64,000 nucleotides of DNA from Erythroxylum novogranatense (taxonomy: Eukaryota > Streptophyta > Magnoliopsida > Malpighiales > Erythroxylaceae). Below the pieces are notes generated by a model, which saw only the letters and a program-made list of their open reading frames with translations, did not search any database and was not told the DNA's origin. The stretch is taken from the NCBI GenBank assembly GCA_029891385.1, contig CM057230.1, positions 47,409,414 to 47,473,413 of the forward strand, in the 5' to 3' direction. Both the position numbers and the translations under genes were made by a program. Shown in pieces: positions 34,050 to 47,019 of the stretch (position 1 is the stretch's first letter; each line of letters opens with the position of its first letter).

Positions 34050-36880
34050 TTAAGTGTGGGGAGTTTGATGTATGCTAAACATACATTATTTTTAGCACTA
34101 TTTTATTAGTATATTGCTAGTGTTTTATATTAATTTAAAAGATTTGATACTTAATTTAAGAATTTTTTCATTTTAAGTCATATTTATGCTATATAAGGAA
34201 AAGAAACAAAGCTAGAGAAGAATTAGATCAAAGTGGAGCAATTTTAAAGGATTCGGAGAAGAACCACATAACATCAATATATATGGTCCTAAGTTAAGGT
34301 TTGTGTAAAAAATGGTTTCTTTTATTTCTTTAATGCATCATGTATGTGTAATGTCACCCCTGATATGAAGAACACGATGTCATATATAGTCCTGTGTATA
34401 GACTTGTATTGGAATTATTAATTTTTAGAGAATTTTATGGAACATATGGCTAGCTACACATACCCAAGTATAGGATTATATAGCTCAGTAAAAGTTAGGG
34501 TTTCGTGTTTTCAATAAATAAAGGAGGTAGAAAAAGGGAGCATTTGGCCAGGGAACAATTCAAGAGTTATTTTAAGTTGTTTTTTAATGAAAAATCTATT
34601 TACTATAGACAAAACTATTGCAACATTACAATGAGTTCTAGGCTATTACCCTATATACATTTTACAATGATACAAAAAGACCCCAAAGGAAAAATAGTAC
34701 ATATGTCTTAAAGTAAAGAACTAAGATGAGTTATAAACTCCATCTATGTTTCATTTCTAAAGAGAGAGTATGATGTGCATTTTTGGCATACATGCTAGAT
34801 CTGATCAAGTTTACAATCTTGTCTGCAATATAATATTTCTCTTTTTTCTTTTCAGCGAATCTTCATGTATTTCTTTCTTTCCAAATGGTAAAGAGATGGT
34901 GAAAGAGAAGGATGTTTTTTAAAGAGAAGCTTTAGTTTGTCCTTTCTTAGAATTTTTAATGATCTAATTCAATGTTTGTTCCCAATTGTATCAATATTTA
35001 TTATCCAGTAACATATGCAATATTTAGCTCCAAATTGCTTTGGAGTAGCTACAAAGGAAGAAAAGGTCATCCCTATCTTCCACTTCCATGTTATAAAGTA
35101 TGCAAGTGTCATCCATGTAAAGTATAGCTTATTAGAGATAAAACTACATGATTTTCTAGGTTAGGATGAAACCTGTGATGAAAATTCACTAAATGAGTTA
35201 ATCTGTTCTTAGTTTTTTTTTATTAGAAAGAGATTTTGGTCAAATCAATTTAAGAATAGGGATTGTATTTCTCAATAGAGAATATAAATTAAGAATTCTT
35301 ATACATCCAAAGAAATATAATTGAAAATTAAATTCAAGATAAAGTGACAACATAGAAAGGATTCTAAAGAAATGTCTTAACTATATCTAGTTTAGTCTGT
35401 AGTTTTTAAATATTATTCATTGCTTTAAATTGATAATTTAAAATTGTTTTTAATTCTTTAAATCAATTATTCACTTTACTAGAAAAGATAATAGGAAGAT
35501 AGCCATTTTTAGTACTAATAGTTTCTATAGTATTGACAAATAACTCATCTAGACTGCACTATAGGAATGATAGGTACATTTGCCTATAAAATTTCTTTAA
35601 TGCTGCTATTTGTGTTTTGTTTCATTTATATCATATTAGTCCACCTTCATTCTAGGACCATAAATAAAGGAACAAGAAGTAGTTATTCCATCCGTGCATC
35701 CCTTTTGGTGACTCATTAAGGCTTATCCCAAGCCTAAAGTGTAAGTTATACCATTTTGGAAGTACGTTTAAAAGGAAAATTTAGAGCATATACCTAGAAA
35801 GTTATAAGGTCAATTTAAATTTTCTTTTAATCGTAGGTTAACTAAAAAGACAAGTTAAGAGACTAAGAATGGGGAATTAAGCTCAACTACAAACTTGTCT
35901 CTTTTAAAATTAAGTGACATAAATTGTTCAACAAGAATTTGATCCTATACTCAAAATTTTCATAGAACATGCTAAATTCATCAAGCATGCAAAAGAAAAC
36001 CATTTAAAATGAAATTGGTTACTTCATATTAATATAGTGAGGAATGAGAAAATATATCCATATTCCTTCAAAATTGCCTATTTTAACCCTACCAACATAA
36101 CTCTTACTCCCAAACCTTGTTATTAATCCAAGGTGAGGAATTCTAGAAATAGAAACCCTCTACCCTCTATGTCAACTCACTACAACTTGAAACCTTAGAA
36201 TCTTAAATTCTTCTCTAAACACACTAGAGCAAGAAATTTTAGAAAGAGGAACGATAACTTATAAATAATGCAAAAGCTTAAAAAAATATAGTTATAAGAG
36301 AAAAAAAGGCTTTACTTTGAAGTTAGGAGTTTGAACAAGGAGTTTAGGAAGCTTTAAGGAATTTTTTTCCAAGTGTATCACAGTTAGTAAGCCTTATAAC
36401 ATGGCACTAAATGTGTGTTTATAGGCTTTTTAATATCTTAGATGTCTTACATTTGGACGACTAGATTTGGAGACTTCCTTTCTCTCTAAGCCATCATATA
36501 TTTGTTACATTATTTAATATCCTATCTTTTCTTTAAAATGATTGTTTAATGTAACATCAATTCAAATGATAGAAATGTTAGTATTTCATGCAATACACTT
36601 ACTATCAAAAGGCTTTTCATGTACCTAAATAGTAAAGAATAATAAATCTGTACAAATGGACCTACAAATCTACAAAGTTTCATCTATAAGGTTTTTACAC
36701 TGAAACTTATAGGGCACTTAATATGCCATAATCATATATCCGATTCTTGAAAGTTAGGAAGCCATATAGTAAGCCTAATGGCAATTTATCATTCAATAAA
36801 GGACATTCCTTCAACTTCATTTAATTAGGGGTCACCTCATAATACAAGCAATCTCTATTGCTAAGTCATTGCCATTGAGC
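34050..36880 (+). other. Degenerate LTR-like sequence
   Basis: TTAAGTGTGGGGAG at about 34050-34063, followed by TTTGATGTATGC, resembles the PPT and LTR start of Athila-type gypsy elements, so an old LTR probably begins here and breaks the FBT pseudogene upstream. No partner LTR or TSD was found. The remaining 2.8 kb is AT-rich without recognisable genes. Confidence 0.4.
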
Positions 36881-37130
36881 AACACCAATTTTTATGGATA
36901 GACCATTGAGATCTAGAAACATGGAAACTCATGTCTTTCATACAACCTATAATGGTAATCAAGCATCTATTATATAAATATCAAAAATTGTTGGTGATCC
37001 CTTGAAGGATATTGGAGGACCACTGATATGAAGTAGGACAAGGAAAGCTAAAGAATACATCAATAATGTAATGGTAGATCTTTATGGAAGGAGTGAAGCT
37101 TTGATACTATGAGAGGTTGAAGATAAAATT
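36881..37130 (+). pseudogene. Ty3/gypsy polyprotein tail fragment
   Basis: The frame reads KIVGDPLKDIGGPLI, a stop, then SRTRKAKEYINNV. This fits the GP-x-TRxR-x-K segment that many plant gypsy polyproteins carry. It is short and broken, and its element cannot be delimited. Confidence 0.5.
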
Positions 37131-37628
37131 ATAATGATGATCCAAGTGAAGGAGCGAGCTAAATAATTAAGATTATAGGACATAATTGGTGTTAGAATTA
37201 GAGGATAACCAGCATCATTCTTGCATTGATTGTTATAGTGTTGAGAAACAAAATGTAATTGATTATGGAATTGTATATGTGACAAAAGTCAATCTTTTAT
37301 TTGATTTTAAAAAATGAAATTATAAAAAAACTAGAGATAGAGTCCAATTTGCAACCAGCATCAAAATTGTCTTTATTCTACACTCTACGAGTTCTATAAT
37401 AAAATTGGAACCAGTATTAACAAAGATGGCATACATGTATTTTAATTAGCTAGAGTTTTGTTATTTCAATTTGTTACTTCCTTTAAAACTTTAGCATTTA
37501 AGGTTTATGATTATAAGATGCTTTTTTATGATTGTATTAGAGATCACATTATTATTGACCAATCAAAAATCATTAGAGAGTTTTCTCCCATCTTTGAAAA
37601 TAATCTTATTTTATGTTTTCTAAAGACT

Positions 37629-37633
37629 TCATA
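37629..37633. repeat. Target site duplication TCATA of solo LTR B
   Basis: TCATA at 37629-37633 recurs at 45416-45420 across a 7.8 kb interval. This proves that 37634-45415 is one insertion with a later insertion inside it. Confidence 0.85.
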
Positions 37634-37904
37634 TGTTGGCCCCTAAAATTTTTCTTGATGAACAAGTATGATTTTCGTTAATTATGAGATCTTTATGAAA
37701 GTTTGTGGAGTTAATTATTATGTTGATGTTAGAAAGATTATATGATATAGGTTGATTGAATTAAAGTGTTAAAGTTATAAGAATGTTGAAGGGTGTTTTA
37801 GACAAGACACTTAAGGATAAAGAACATAAGGCATATAAAGAAAGGTTTGAATTAAGTTAGAGTTAATATGGTGTTTAAGAAGATTAAAGGAGTTAGGAGG
37901 AAAA

Positions 37905-38201
37905 ATGAAAGAAGGGGCAAAATGGGAAGACCAAAGGAGAGGAGGGATATTTTTGGAAGGACAAGACCAAAATGTGGTCTTACATTTAAGCGAAGGAGAA
38001 AACGAGAATTGGGGGATTTTGGAAGAAGCTAGATGCGTGGATGAGAAAAAGAGAGAAGAGAGAGAAGCACGAAAAAAAATGAAAGAGAGAAAGAAGAGAA
38101 AACAAGCTAAGGTTTCAATTTCCTTAGCCTTCAAGAGAGATTTTGAGGTTGTTAAAAAAAGGAGAAAGGTAGAGCAAGAGAAGAGCTTCCATTTGAGCTA
38201 A
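37905..38201 (+). other. Purine-rich stretch in LTR B (not a gene)
   Basis: A 98-codon frame of K, E and R residues arises from a GA-rich run (GAAAGAGAGAAAGAAGAG type). LTR A (28140-28240, reversed) and LTR C (42430-42680, reversed) carry comparable CT/GA-rich runs, so this is a shared LTR segment, perhaps the promoter/leader, rather than a coding region. Confidence 0.55.
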
Positions 38202-39799
38202 AGATCTCTTCATTTGGTGAAAAACTAAGGGGATCAAAGAGGCCTATTTCAGTTAGATCATCTGACGGAGTACACGTTAAAGATACAGCAGGAAAGAACC
38301 TTTGGTACCTCAGGTTGTTTGCAAAGAGAAGAGGCATTTTGAGCACGTCTCTAAGTAAGGAAATCAAGGTAGGTAAATGTTTATAATAGAGTAAATAAAC
38401 CACTAATGTTTTCTTTGAATCAAAGAAGTTTAACGATTTCAATTGTATCATAAGTGTTGCATTTATTACTTTTGAATGATTTGAGAAATTTCAATATATT
38501 GTTTTATGAATTGTGTGATGAATTATGAAATGGCTTGAAAGTGATCTTTTTGAAAAGATATCATGTTTATGAAATCATGTTTTCGAAATATCTCATGACT
38601 ATGAAAAGTCAAGATTCGAAAAAGTGCCATTTGGGCAATATATTTACAAGATGTGAAATACATGATTATGTGAGTTTGTGGTGGTCCCCTAAGTTAAGTC
38701 AAGTGCACTTCGACTAAAGGCTTCTCCCACCTGCCAGCTAGTGGCATGAAGCTCCTCCATGGATTCCCATAAGTCCACGACTACGCAAGACCACTATGTA
38801 GGATTGCGTTAGTACGTTTTATTCACAATTACACAGGACCCTTATGGGAAATGTGTAGTACGTTCTATTTATGGACCTCCCAAACCATTCTGATGTGCTT
38901 ATGTGTTTATATTATGTTAACAAATTGATGCATTCACGTTTTGTAATTTGTGGATTTTGGTTGAAAGCTTAAGAAACATGTGTTTTATGAACTCAATGAA
39001 AATTTTCTATGACAAGTACAATGGTTTCAAAGGTTTTGCTTATTTTTTTATAAACTATTACCCACGAGCTTTCAAGCTCACCCCCTTTTTTACCCCATCT
39101 TCAGGTGATAACTAAGAGATCAAGAGATCGAGTGATCAAGAGCCTAAGGAAAATTCTCCAAATTTGCTCAAATTGTATTTGAGTTGATTTTGGGAAAGCA
39201 CAACATGGTAGTTGCATGCCAAGTTAATTTTGTTTAAGAATTGTTGTAATCTGAGACTTCGAGATGATGTTGTAGTACGGTTTAGAATGCCATTAAAGAT
39301 TTGTAAAACATTATTCTTTTTTTGTTAATGAAATATGAATGATGTATGGATGATGTAGGTTGAAATTAGATATACGAGAAGAAGTTATCAGCTTGAGTTG
39401 ATGATTGTGGATCATGAATTGTTGATACATATATATATAGACAGATATATATACGTCTAAGTGAGATTTTTGGAAAGGAAAGACAAGAATTATGATTGAT
39501 GAGATGTAATTGGATGTGATGAGACAAATGAGTTATGAATTGAGAGTTTCATGAAGTCAAATGGGTAGCTGAATGGTTGTGTTCAAGACATTCCAAGGTT
39601 ACACAGTGCAAAATTACAAGTCTTACATAAGGGAAAATTTTGTGTTATGACTTTAGGGGAAAATTTGGATTGAACTAGACTAAATTAGACCAAGTTGTCT
39701 TCTAGAAAGTTGTAGATATTTCTTTTAACTTTCCAACGGTATATAGTATAAAATTTTTGGACCTCTAGATCGAAAATTATGGTCCTTAGAAAGGGAAAT

Positions 39800-42700
39800 T
39801 GTTGGGACCCGATCCGGGAACCGGATCCCAACCGAAAAACGAAAACGGATACGACGAACGAAGTGGCAGATAGCAAAAACGAATAACCAAAGATAGAAAC
39901 AAGGTACAAAGCGGAGACAAAAACGGAAGCGAAAATAGCGAAACGAATAAGCGAAATTAATCAAACGAATCCGAAATTAAACGAACGAAAGCGAAAGAAG
40001 CAACATGGAATCAAAATGCGAATCGACAGCGGATCAAAAATCAAAGGCAACACATAAAGCGAAACAAAACATCGAACGAATCGAAATCATATTACTTAAC
40101 AAACGGATCGAATTCAAACTTGCTCGACATCCGTGCATAAATTATTTTAAAGAAACGTCGCGTTGGAAACCTAGACGAAACATCCGAAATCTGGTATATT
40201 TTTTTTTCTTTCCCCATATTTCATTCCTTTTCTCTTTACTTAATCACATTCAAATCATCATCAATCCATACAATTTCCTTTTTGAAAATTTATCCTTATA
40301 TAACACTCAATTCATATAATTTGTCTTAATAACGCAAATCTCATGTTTACCAAACTAACTTCTTAATTTTTATTCTTATCTTAACCCGATTTTTAACAAA
40401 AATCGGGCAGCATAACGGCTGTATTTTGACAACCCAAAAATTCCTGCAAAGGCAAAAATACACTTCTAATATCTCAACCCAACAACACAAATCAACATCG
40501 GACCTCCCGTCCTGAATCCGAAACACCAGCAGAAACGCACATCTAAACCTAACACTTCAAAACTCCTCAATCGATCATATAAAATCTCAATCAATCCCAA
40601 CCACATTCAATATCTCAAATCCATATGCAAAATCCACATTCAATATCCAATTACATACATAAACCATAAGCATACTCAGTTATGATCATAAAATCAATAT
40701 CCAAGTCTCGAATTCCTATACATCCCGTAATAACTGCTTTATATAAACAAAAGGCAATTCAAGCCAAAAACAATATCAATTCTCAATTTATACAAAAATA
40801 CAAATGCGGCAAAATTGAACTTGATGCTCTTTCATCCGATCTCCTGCTCAGAAACTTGGAGATGAGGATGAAAGGGGGGTGAGCTTGGAAGCTCGTGGGT
40901 AACATATTTATAAAATGAATAATAAGTAGAAATCATTTTTCATAACTTTTAGCCAAAGGGCTTATCTTTTACAAACTTTTCAACTTTTCGAGCATTTTCT
41001 TCAAACCTTTAAATTTTCCAAACTTTTCATATCAAATTTCTATAATTTCATGGTTGAAAACCCTTTTTCTCATTTCTCAAAATTTCTCATAAACATGAAT
41101 GCAATCACATCAGATCAAAAAACACATAAACTCTTAACTCAATACATAAAACACATCAAACGGTTTGGGTTGGTCCTATCGAACGTCTTCGCACATTTCC
41201 GCATACGATTCATGCGGCAAAGTGAAACGGAGGGGAGTCCGAAATCAGAACTCCTAAGCCACTTGCAGGCAGCCAGGAGAAGGCTATAAACAAGTAGAGA
41301 CAGTGCATTGACTCACAAAAGGACCTGACCAAACCCACATAACACATAAGCGGAAAGAGAATTCAAATTGCCCAAGGCATTTTTCAAAAATCTTGATTTT
41401 CTAAATCTTCATATCATCATATCAAATCGTGTCAAAATGCTTGACACATGCACACATCTTCACATTCATTTATATAACAATCATATTCAATTACTCAATT
41501 AATCGTATATCAATCAAATGCATAAAAAGGAATGCAAGTATTTCTTTCAACCCACAATCAACATATATTAATGCATAAAACAACATGGTTCACATTTTTC
41601 AAAAATGCGAAAACACAATTTTCATAAATCTCGTATTCTCAATTTTCTACAATTTTCCCAAATCATTTTCAAACATTTTAACATAACCCTTTGAATAATT
41701 ATTTTCAAATCCTTTAAAAACATAATTTCAGAAATATTATTCTTTTCTTGATTTTTCAAAATCACATAATTTACCCATAATTCAAAATATAAATACATCA
41801 CCCACCTCGAATTGACGCTAATACTTTGTCCAAAGCATCGAATCTCCAATTTCCTTCTTCTTTCCTCAACCTTAAAATTCCCTAAGCCATAATTATCCAA
41901 AATCAATATCATAATTCACTTAATTCTTCAAATTAGACTTAGAAAACACCAATTCCATATAAAATCAATCTATCTAAATCATAAATTCCAAAATCCCCAA
42001 ATCTTAAAATTGGCCTAAACCAATTTATACAAATTCAATATCATAAATAATATAATCCTTAAAATTGATGTCATAATTCATCAATTCATACTAATTCCAA
42101 GATATCTAAATCATCAATTTCAAAAATTCCCAAATCTTAACTTTTACCTAAACCCCCAATTTACAATTTTTCAAATTAAACCTCACTTAAGGCATAAACA
42201 TCAAAATTGACTTAAGAAATCTCAAATTCATCATTAATCCAAGCTATCTAAATCATCAATTTACAAAAACCCCAATTCACAAATTTAGGCATAACCCCCA
42301 ATTCACAATTAATCCAAAATTAAACATAATCATAACCTATTCTCTTCAATTAGCCTTAGGAAAACTCAATCCATAACCTTTCCAAACTATCTAAACCAAT
42401 AAACTCATCAAAAGATTTAAAATCAAAACTTTCTCTCTCTTACCTTTTTCTCCTCCATTTTCGTATTTATTGGCTTGTCATGGGGCTTTCACCTTCTTCC
42501 CTCCATTCCTCTTGAAGCAAGGTCGAAAATCCCTTGGAAAACCCATAAAAAAACCGAACCTTTATGCTTTCCCTTTCTTTTTTTTCTTCTCTCCATTGCC
42601 GACCATGCTTCTCCTTCTTCTCTCTTCTTCATCTTTTCTTTCTTTTATTTCTCTTCTTCTTTCTTTTCTTCTGGAAAAATCGAGCTCCCTTCTCTCAAAA

Positions 42701-44337
42701 ACGACCATCCCTTTTGTGTTTCATTTAATGAAGCACAATTTACCATCTTGCCCCTCCAATTAAGCCTATTTCCAAGTTTGCCCCTACACAGGATTTTCAA
42801 AATCTGATAGTTTGCGTCCTATTTTCAAGCATCTAAACGAAATAATTTGGACAAACTTTCTTCTTTAAAATTGTTCCTCTAGATCATACGAATCCAACGC
42901 CACTGATCGCGTTCAATTCGGATCAGAAACGAAGAATTTATAGCCAAAATACTATCGGACCTTCACAAAATCCGAGACTGAATATTACGCTAATTTAATT
43001 CCAGAAATTAACAATCTTAGGGATGAAATTAAATTTCGATCCCTTCACAAGAGTTGTAGCCCTATATCTTAATTTTATTTTCCCTCAAGAATCAACTCAA
43101 TCAGAGTTGTACAGCTCCCGAATTTCGCAAAATACTGAACCATGTTCAGAAAATTATCCAACTTATAACCTATAACCAAATCTCTTACTTTGGTTCAATC
43201 AATCTCTTTCCATTTAATTTCCTAAAAATCATAATTCTTCAAGAAAATGAAATTAATCATCTCAGGAATCCAACGCTTCGAGAATCGAGTTAATCGGATG
43301 TCAGACGAAGGAATTATAAACAAAAGATTACGAAAGGGATCAGATAAAAAAACAAAGTAATGGAACTTCAAAATTGAACTTTTCAAAAATCATATCTCTC
43401 GATCCCGAACTCAGAATTTGACAAATTTGGTGTCAATAAAAAGATAAAAGGAAGCTCTACAACTTCCCTGAAGTACTCAAAATCAAATTAGGTCTCAAAA
43501 GAGGTCAAAACCTCAATCAAAGATTATATCCAAAACAGCTTTTCCTAAACGACTTCCCATTTTTAATCGCTCATAACTCCTAGCCCCGATATCGAAAAAT
43601 TGCAAGCTTTATATCAATGGAAAGATAAAAGCATCATCTAAAACTTTCATGAAGACCACTTACTCTAATTCAAACTAAATCTATATGACGAGTGGTCTCG
43701 AAGCATAGAACACACAAATCTATACTTAATAGCATTTTCAAAACAAAGCATATCTTCGGAAAATCATATCTCTCAATCCCGACATTGAAAAATAGCAAAC
43801 TTTATATCCACAAAAAGCTCTCGACAAAGACTACAATTTTTATGTTGATCATATTCTTGAATTTTGCCTAAATAAAAAAGTCAACTTTTTCTTCAAAAAG
43901 TCAAATTCTAAGCGAATTTTGACTGATTATAACTCTCACTTCCGATATCAAAAAATATCAAACGTTATGGCCACTGAAAACTCTTAACAAACTCTACGAG
44001 TTTCATGTATATTATTTTCTCAAATTTTGCCTCAAACAAAAAGTCAACTCTCTCAAGTCAAACTTTCTATCTCCAAAAGTCAACTTTTTTAATTTTTCAA
44101 ATTCTCTCACTTTTCTCTTTATTTCTTGATTTTCTACTAACTTTTCAATCAATTCATTCGCTTAAACTTTCATAACCCATACAAATCTCCACAATTATCA
44201 AATACATTGAAAACTCATAATTCTTTTCTCAAAATTTCCTTAAAGCATAATTTCATCTATAACATAATACTTAAACAAAACACTCATTCAATTTCATTTA
44301 CTATTTCTAAATTCCAATTAAAGATCGGGGTCCAACA
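39800..44337 (-). mobile_element. Solo LTR C, 4.54 kb, nested in LTR B
   Basis: It runs from TGTTGGGACCCGATCCGG to GATCGGGGTCCAACA, inverted-end form. Flanks are GAAAT (39795-39799) and TAAAT (44338-44342), a 4/5 match that fits an aged 5-bp TSD. The string GGGGGGTGAGCTTGGAAGCTC at 40875-40895 and the CT-rich run at 42430-42680 place it in minus orientation and relate it to A and B. The length is unusual for a solo LTR. No internal PBS or coding sequence was found. Older frames here (40005-40319, 42470-42807) are low-complexity and not genes. Confidence 0.75.
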
Positions 44338-44344
44338 TAAATGC

Positions 44345-44760
44345 TTAGGAGTATAAAGATGCATCATCTGTAAAGATGTATTATCTATAAAGAAGTATCG
44401 TCTGTGATGATGTCATTTTGTCTGTAGGGATGCATTGTCTGTGATGATTTCGTATCATCTATGATGATGTCATATCTTCTGTGATGATGTCATATCGTCT
44501 TAAGAGTTGCACTGTCTTAAGTTGACTTTGTTTCATTTTAAGTTGACTCCGCTTTATCTTAAGAGTTGCATCGTCTTAAGTTGACTTTGCTTTGTCTTAA
44601 GTTTACTTTGTTTTGTTTGCTTTTTGCTTCGTTTACTCTTGTGTTTCGTCTGCTTTTTGCATCATCTGCCCTTTTTGTTTCGTCTGCTCTTTGCTTCGCC
44701 TGCTTTCTGTTTTGTCTGTTTTTTGCTTCGTCTGCTTTCTGCCTATGTGATCTAAACTTC
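44345..44760 (+). repeat. Degenerate motif array in LTR B (TCGTCT/GATGATGTCAT, then TTCGTCTGCTTTTTGC)
   Basis: About 400 bp are made of short related units: first ATCTGTGATGATGTCAT-like, then TCTTAAGTTGACTTTG-like (44500-44610), then TTCGTCTGCTTTTTGC-like (44620-44750). The array lies 650-1070 bases from the LTR 3' end, the same relative position as the palindrome cluster in LTR A. Confidence 0.8.
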
Positions 44761-45311
44761 TCCTTCTACACACTATTCATTTAATGATATCATCTGGTCC
44801 GTTTTTGACCCTTTAGATGATAGAATCTATCTCCAAGGCCTTCATAAAAGTAGTAGACCTTGAAGACCTTTTTCGAACCCTTCAAGAATGACCTTGATCT
44901 GATATCCCTAGAGCAAGTTATCCCTTTTATCCCAAGATAGGTTCAATATTATTAAGGATAAATCATGTTTGATTCTTTCGGCCAAAACTTCGTTATCTAG
45001 CCTCCAAATGAGATGAATCTTGTGTCTTAATAAACTAGAGTCATAGAGCTATTAAGTTAGATTTGAAGGAATATAACTTTAACCCAGCCTCTAAGATGTT
45101 CAGTATTTGGATGGAAGTTAAACATAGAATATTTTCTTCAGTATAAAAAAGATTCGGAAGATAAGGCCTGACACTACAATATTAGAGAATGAAGATGAAC
45201 CGAGGAGGACTAATGAGGGTTAAATGGGAATAACCATGCATGGTAACAAACGCAAGTACATGGTTTATGTTTTCACAAGAGTTGGGTTCCAAAAACGGTA
45301 CCCAACAGTTA

Positions 45312-45323
45312 TGATATCAGAGC
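45312..45323 (+). other. PBS-like motif embedded inside solo LTR B
   Basis: TGATATCAGAGC follows GGTACCCAACAGTTA. The TSD-defined LTR end lies 92 bases farther on, after a second end-like sequence GGACTCCAGAAATGGGGTCC. Confidence 0.78.
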
Positions 45324-45420
45324 AAAAAGAGAAATCAACGATGGTTAAAGATTTCATTGAAATAAGTTCATGTTTTTATGATCTCTGAGTTGGACTCCAG
45401 AAATGGGGTCCAACATCATA

Positions 45421-46184
45421 ATCTTATCTAAGTTACTAGTGGAGGTCAAACCTTAGGATTTTATTACGTTCAATCCCTTTCTTTCCTAGAGTGTTGTGAT
45501 TCATATCTTTTTTGTCATGTTTTGTGTTCACAATCTTAAATCAACATGTTTTTTTTATAAAATAGTCCCTAGTTAACACAATTCTATATTTAGATTTGTT
45601 ATTGATATCATCTTTTTTCATTTTAGGATTCTTATGACTTTATTTCCTACAACTAATATCGCTTGTTGTTCAGATCACTCTTAAGTTTCATAAGGAACAA
45701 GTTGTTATGAAGTGCTTATTCCTTGTTTTATATTATCTAGTTTGCAAAGAACCTATAGTCAAGAGTTTAAGTTATCAGTTAAATGAAACTTTGAGAGAAA
45801 TATGTGAGGGAGTACATTTGTTACTAACTTTTTGTACATATAAAATATGACTCAAATTTAAATAAAAAACATATTTAAAGATAAGGAAGTAAATAAGAAG
45901 AGAAAAATAGGAGTATATCAAGATGCCTTCATAAATGTCATCTAAGGCCAATATGAGCAATTCAAGATAAGTTGTAGAAAAAAATAAGTCGTTATAGCTA
46001 GATTACAATATAATCCACCTCTAGCTGCTAGGATCAATTACTTTAAAGAGAATGATGAAGTCAAGTTCTAACAATTACTTGGTAGAGCTAAACCTAAAAG
46101 GTGATAGAGGAGAAAGAGGAAGAAGAATGAGGAGATAAGAAGGGAAAATTTAGTGTCGAATTTAAAAAAGTATAAAGAAAGGGT
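45421..46184. other. Unassigned AT-rich sequence
   Basis: No gene or repeat boundary is recognised. It may be the leader of the gypsy remnant that follows. Confidence 0.4.
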
Positions 46185-46720
46185 GGATAATAATATGAGA
46201 AGAATTAAGATGGCAATTCCACCTTTTATAGGGAAGAAAATCATAATTTGTACTTAGAGAGGGAGAAGTATATGAAACTAGTTTTCGACTATAGTAACTT
46301 TTCAAATGAGAAAAAGGTTGAGCTAGCTGTGAAAAAGTTTAGTGATTATACTATGATTGCTAGAATTAATAAATTCTTACTAGATGGAGGAATCGAGAGC
46401 CACCTATTAGAAATTTGGAGGAGATAAAGTTGATAATGAAGTAGCAATTTTTGATAAGTTTTTAATGCAAACAATAACTCAAAGTTTCAAGAGTGTGGAG
46501 GATTACCACAAGAAGATGGAGGTTAAGAGGCTAGGAAAAACATTAAGGAAGATAGCAAAGCAAAGATGGATTGATTTACTTATAGGTTGAATATAGTATT
46601 TGGTGGATTTTAAGGATGTGGTGTTTATAGCCATAAAGATAGACAAATAAAAAAGAGTACTACTAACTATTTTGGTGTTTCTAGTGTAGGTACTTCATCA
46701 TAGAATAAACCTTAGAGTAA
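46185..46720 (+). pseudogene. Ty3/gypsy gag remnant
   Basis: Broken frames read IKMAIPPF, VFDYSNFSNEKKVELAVKKF and SFKSVEDYHKKMEV, the order found in plant gypsy gag proteins (PPFxG, YxxEKKVxLA, SVEDYxKEME). Multiple stops and frameshifts are present. Confidence 0.72.
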
Positions 46721-46770
46721 AAATGAGGATAAGTCTTTAAAACTAAACATAACTATATGAGTGGTTAATA

Positions 46771-47000
46771 ATGCGTTTTAGCTTGATTAATGCACCTAGT
46801 ACTTTCATATAATTGATGAGCCCTGTTTTATGTAAATATTTAGATAAATTTATGGTAATATACTTTGTTGGTATTCTTGTCTATGGTAAAAAAAAAAAGC
46901 TGATGAGCATATTGAGCATTCATAACATGTTTTACATGTTTATAGGCAAGAAAAATTGTATGCTAATTTGAATTGTCCTTTATACACTAAATAGGTAGCA
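46771..47000 (+). pseudogene. Ty3/gypsy reverse transcriptase remnant
   Basis: The frame reads RFSLINAPSTF, VLCKYLDKFMVIYFVGILVY, then a frameshift and a HEEH-like region. It fits the RT core (PFGLxNAPxTF ... FDDILVYS); the catalytic FDD is changed to FVG. The N-terminal RT half and protease are missing. Confidence 0.75.
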
Positions 47001-47019
47001 TTTCTTATAAATATGGTGA

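Larger units (their letters stand above)
37634..45415 (+). mobile_element. Solo LTR B (about 3.24 kb of own sequence), interrupted by solo LTR C
   Basis: It starts TGTTGGCCCC at 37634 and ends GGGGTCCAACA at 45415, bounded by TCATA. After removal of C (39800-44337) the LTR is about 3.24 kb, near the size of A. Like A it carries, 93-104 bases from its 3' end, a PBS-like TGATATCAGAGC (45312-45323) preceded by an earlier LTR-like end ACCCAACA. It shares LTR landmarks with A: the TTACCCACGAGC/AGCTCACCCCC string (at 39058-39090 here, reversed at about 27080-27105 in A) and the same terminal bases. No gag-pol is present. Confidence 0.85.

Noticed and set aside
42470..42807. Leucine/serine-rich frames resembling signal peptides or membrane proteins
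   Set aside because: They come from a CT-rich run inside solo LTR C that has reversed counterparts in LTRs A and B. There is no conserved protein.
44566..44784. Hydrophobic frame rich in Phe, Leu and Cys
   Set aside because: It is a translation of the TTCGTCTGCTTTTTGC-type array in LTR B.
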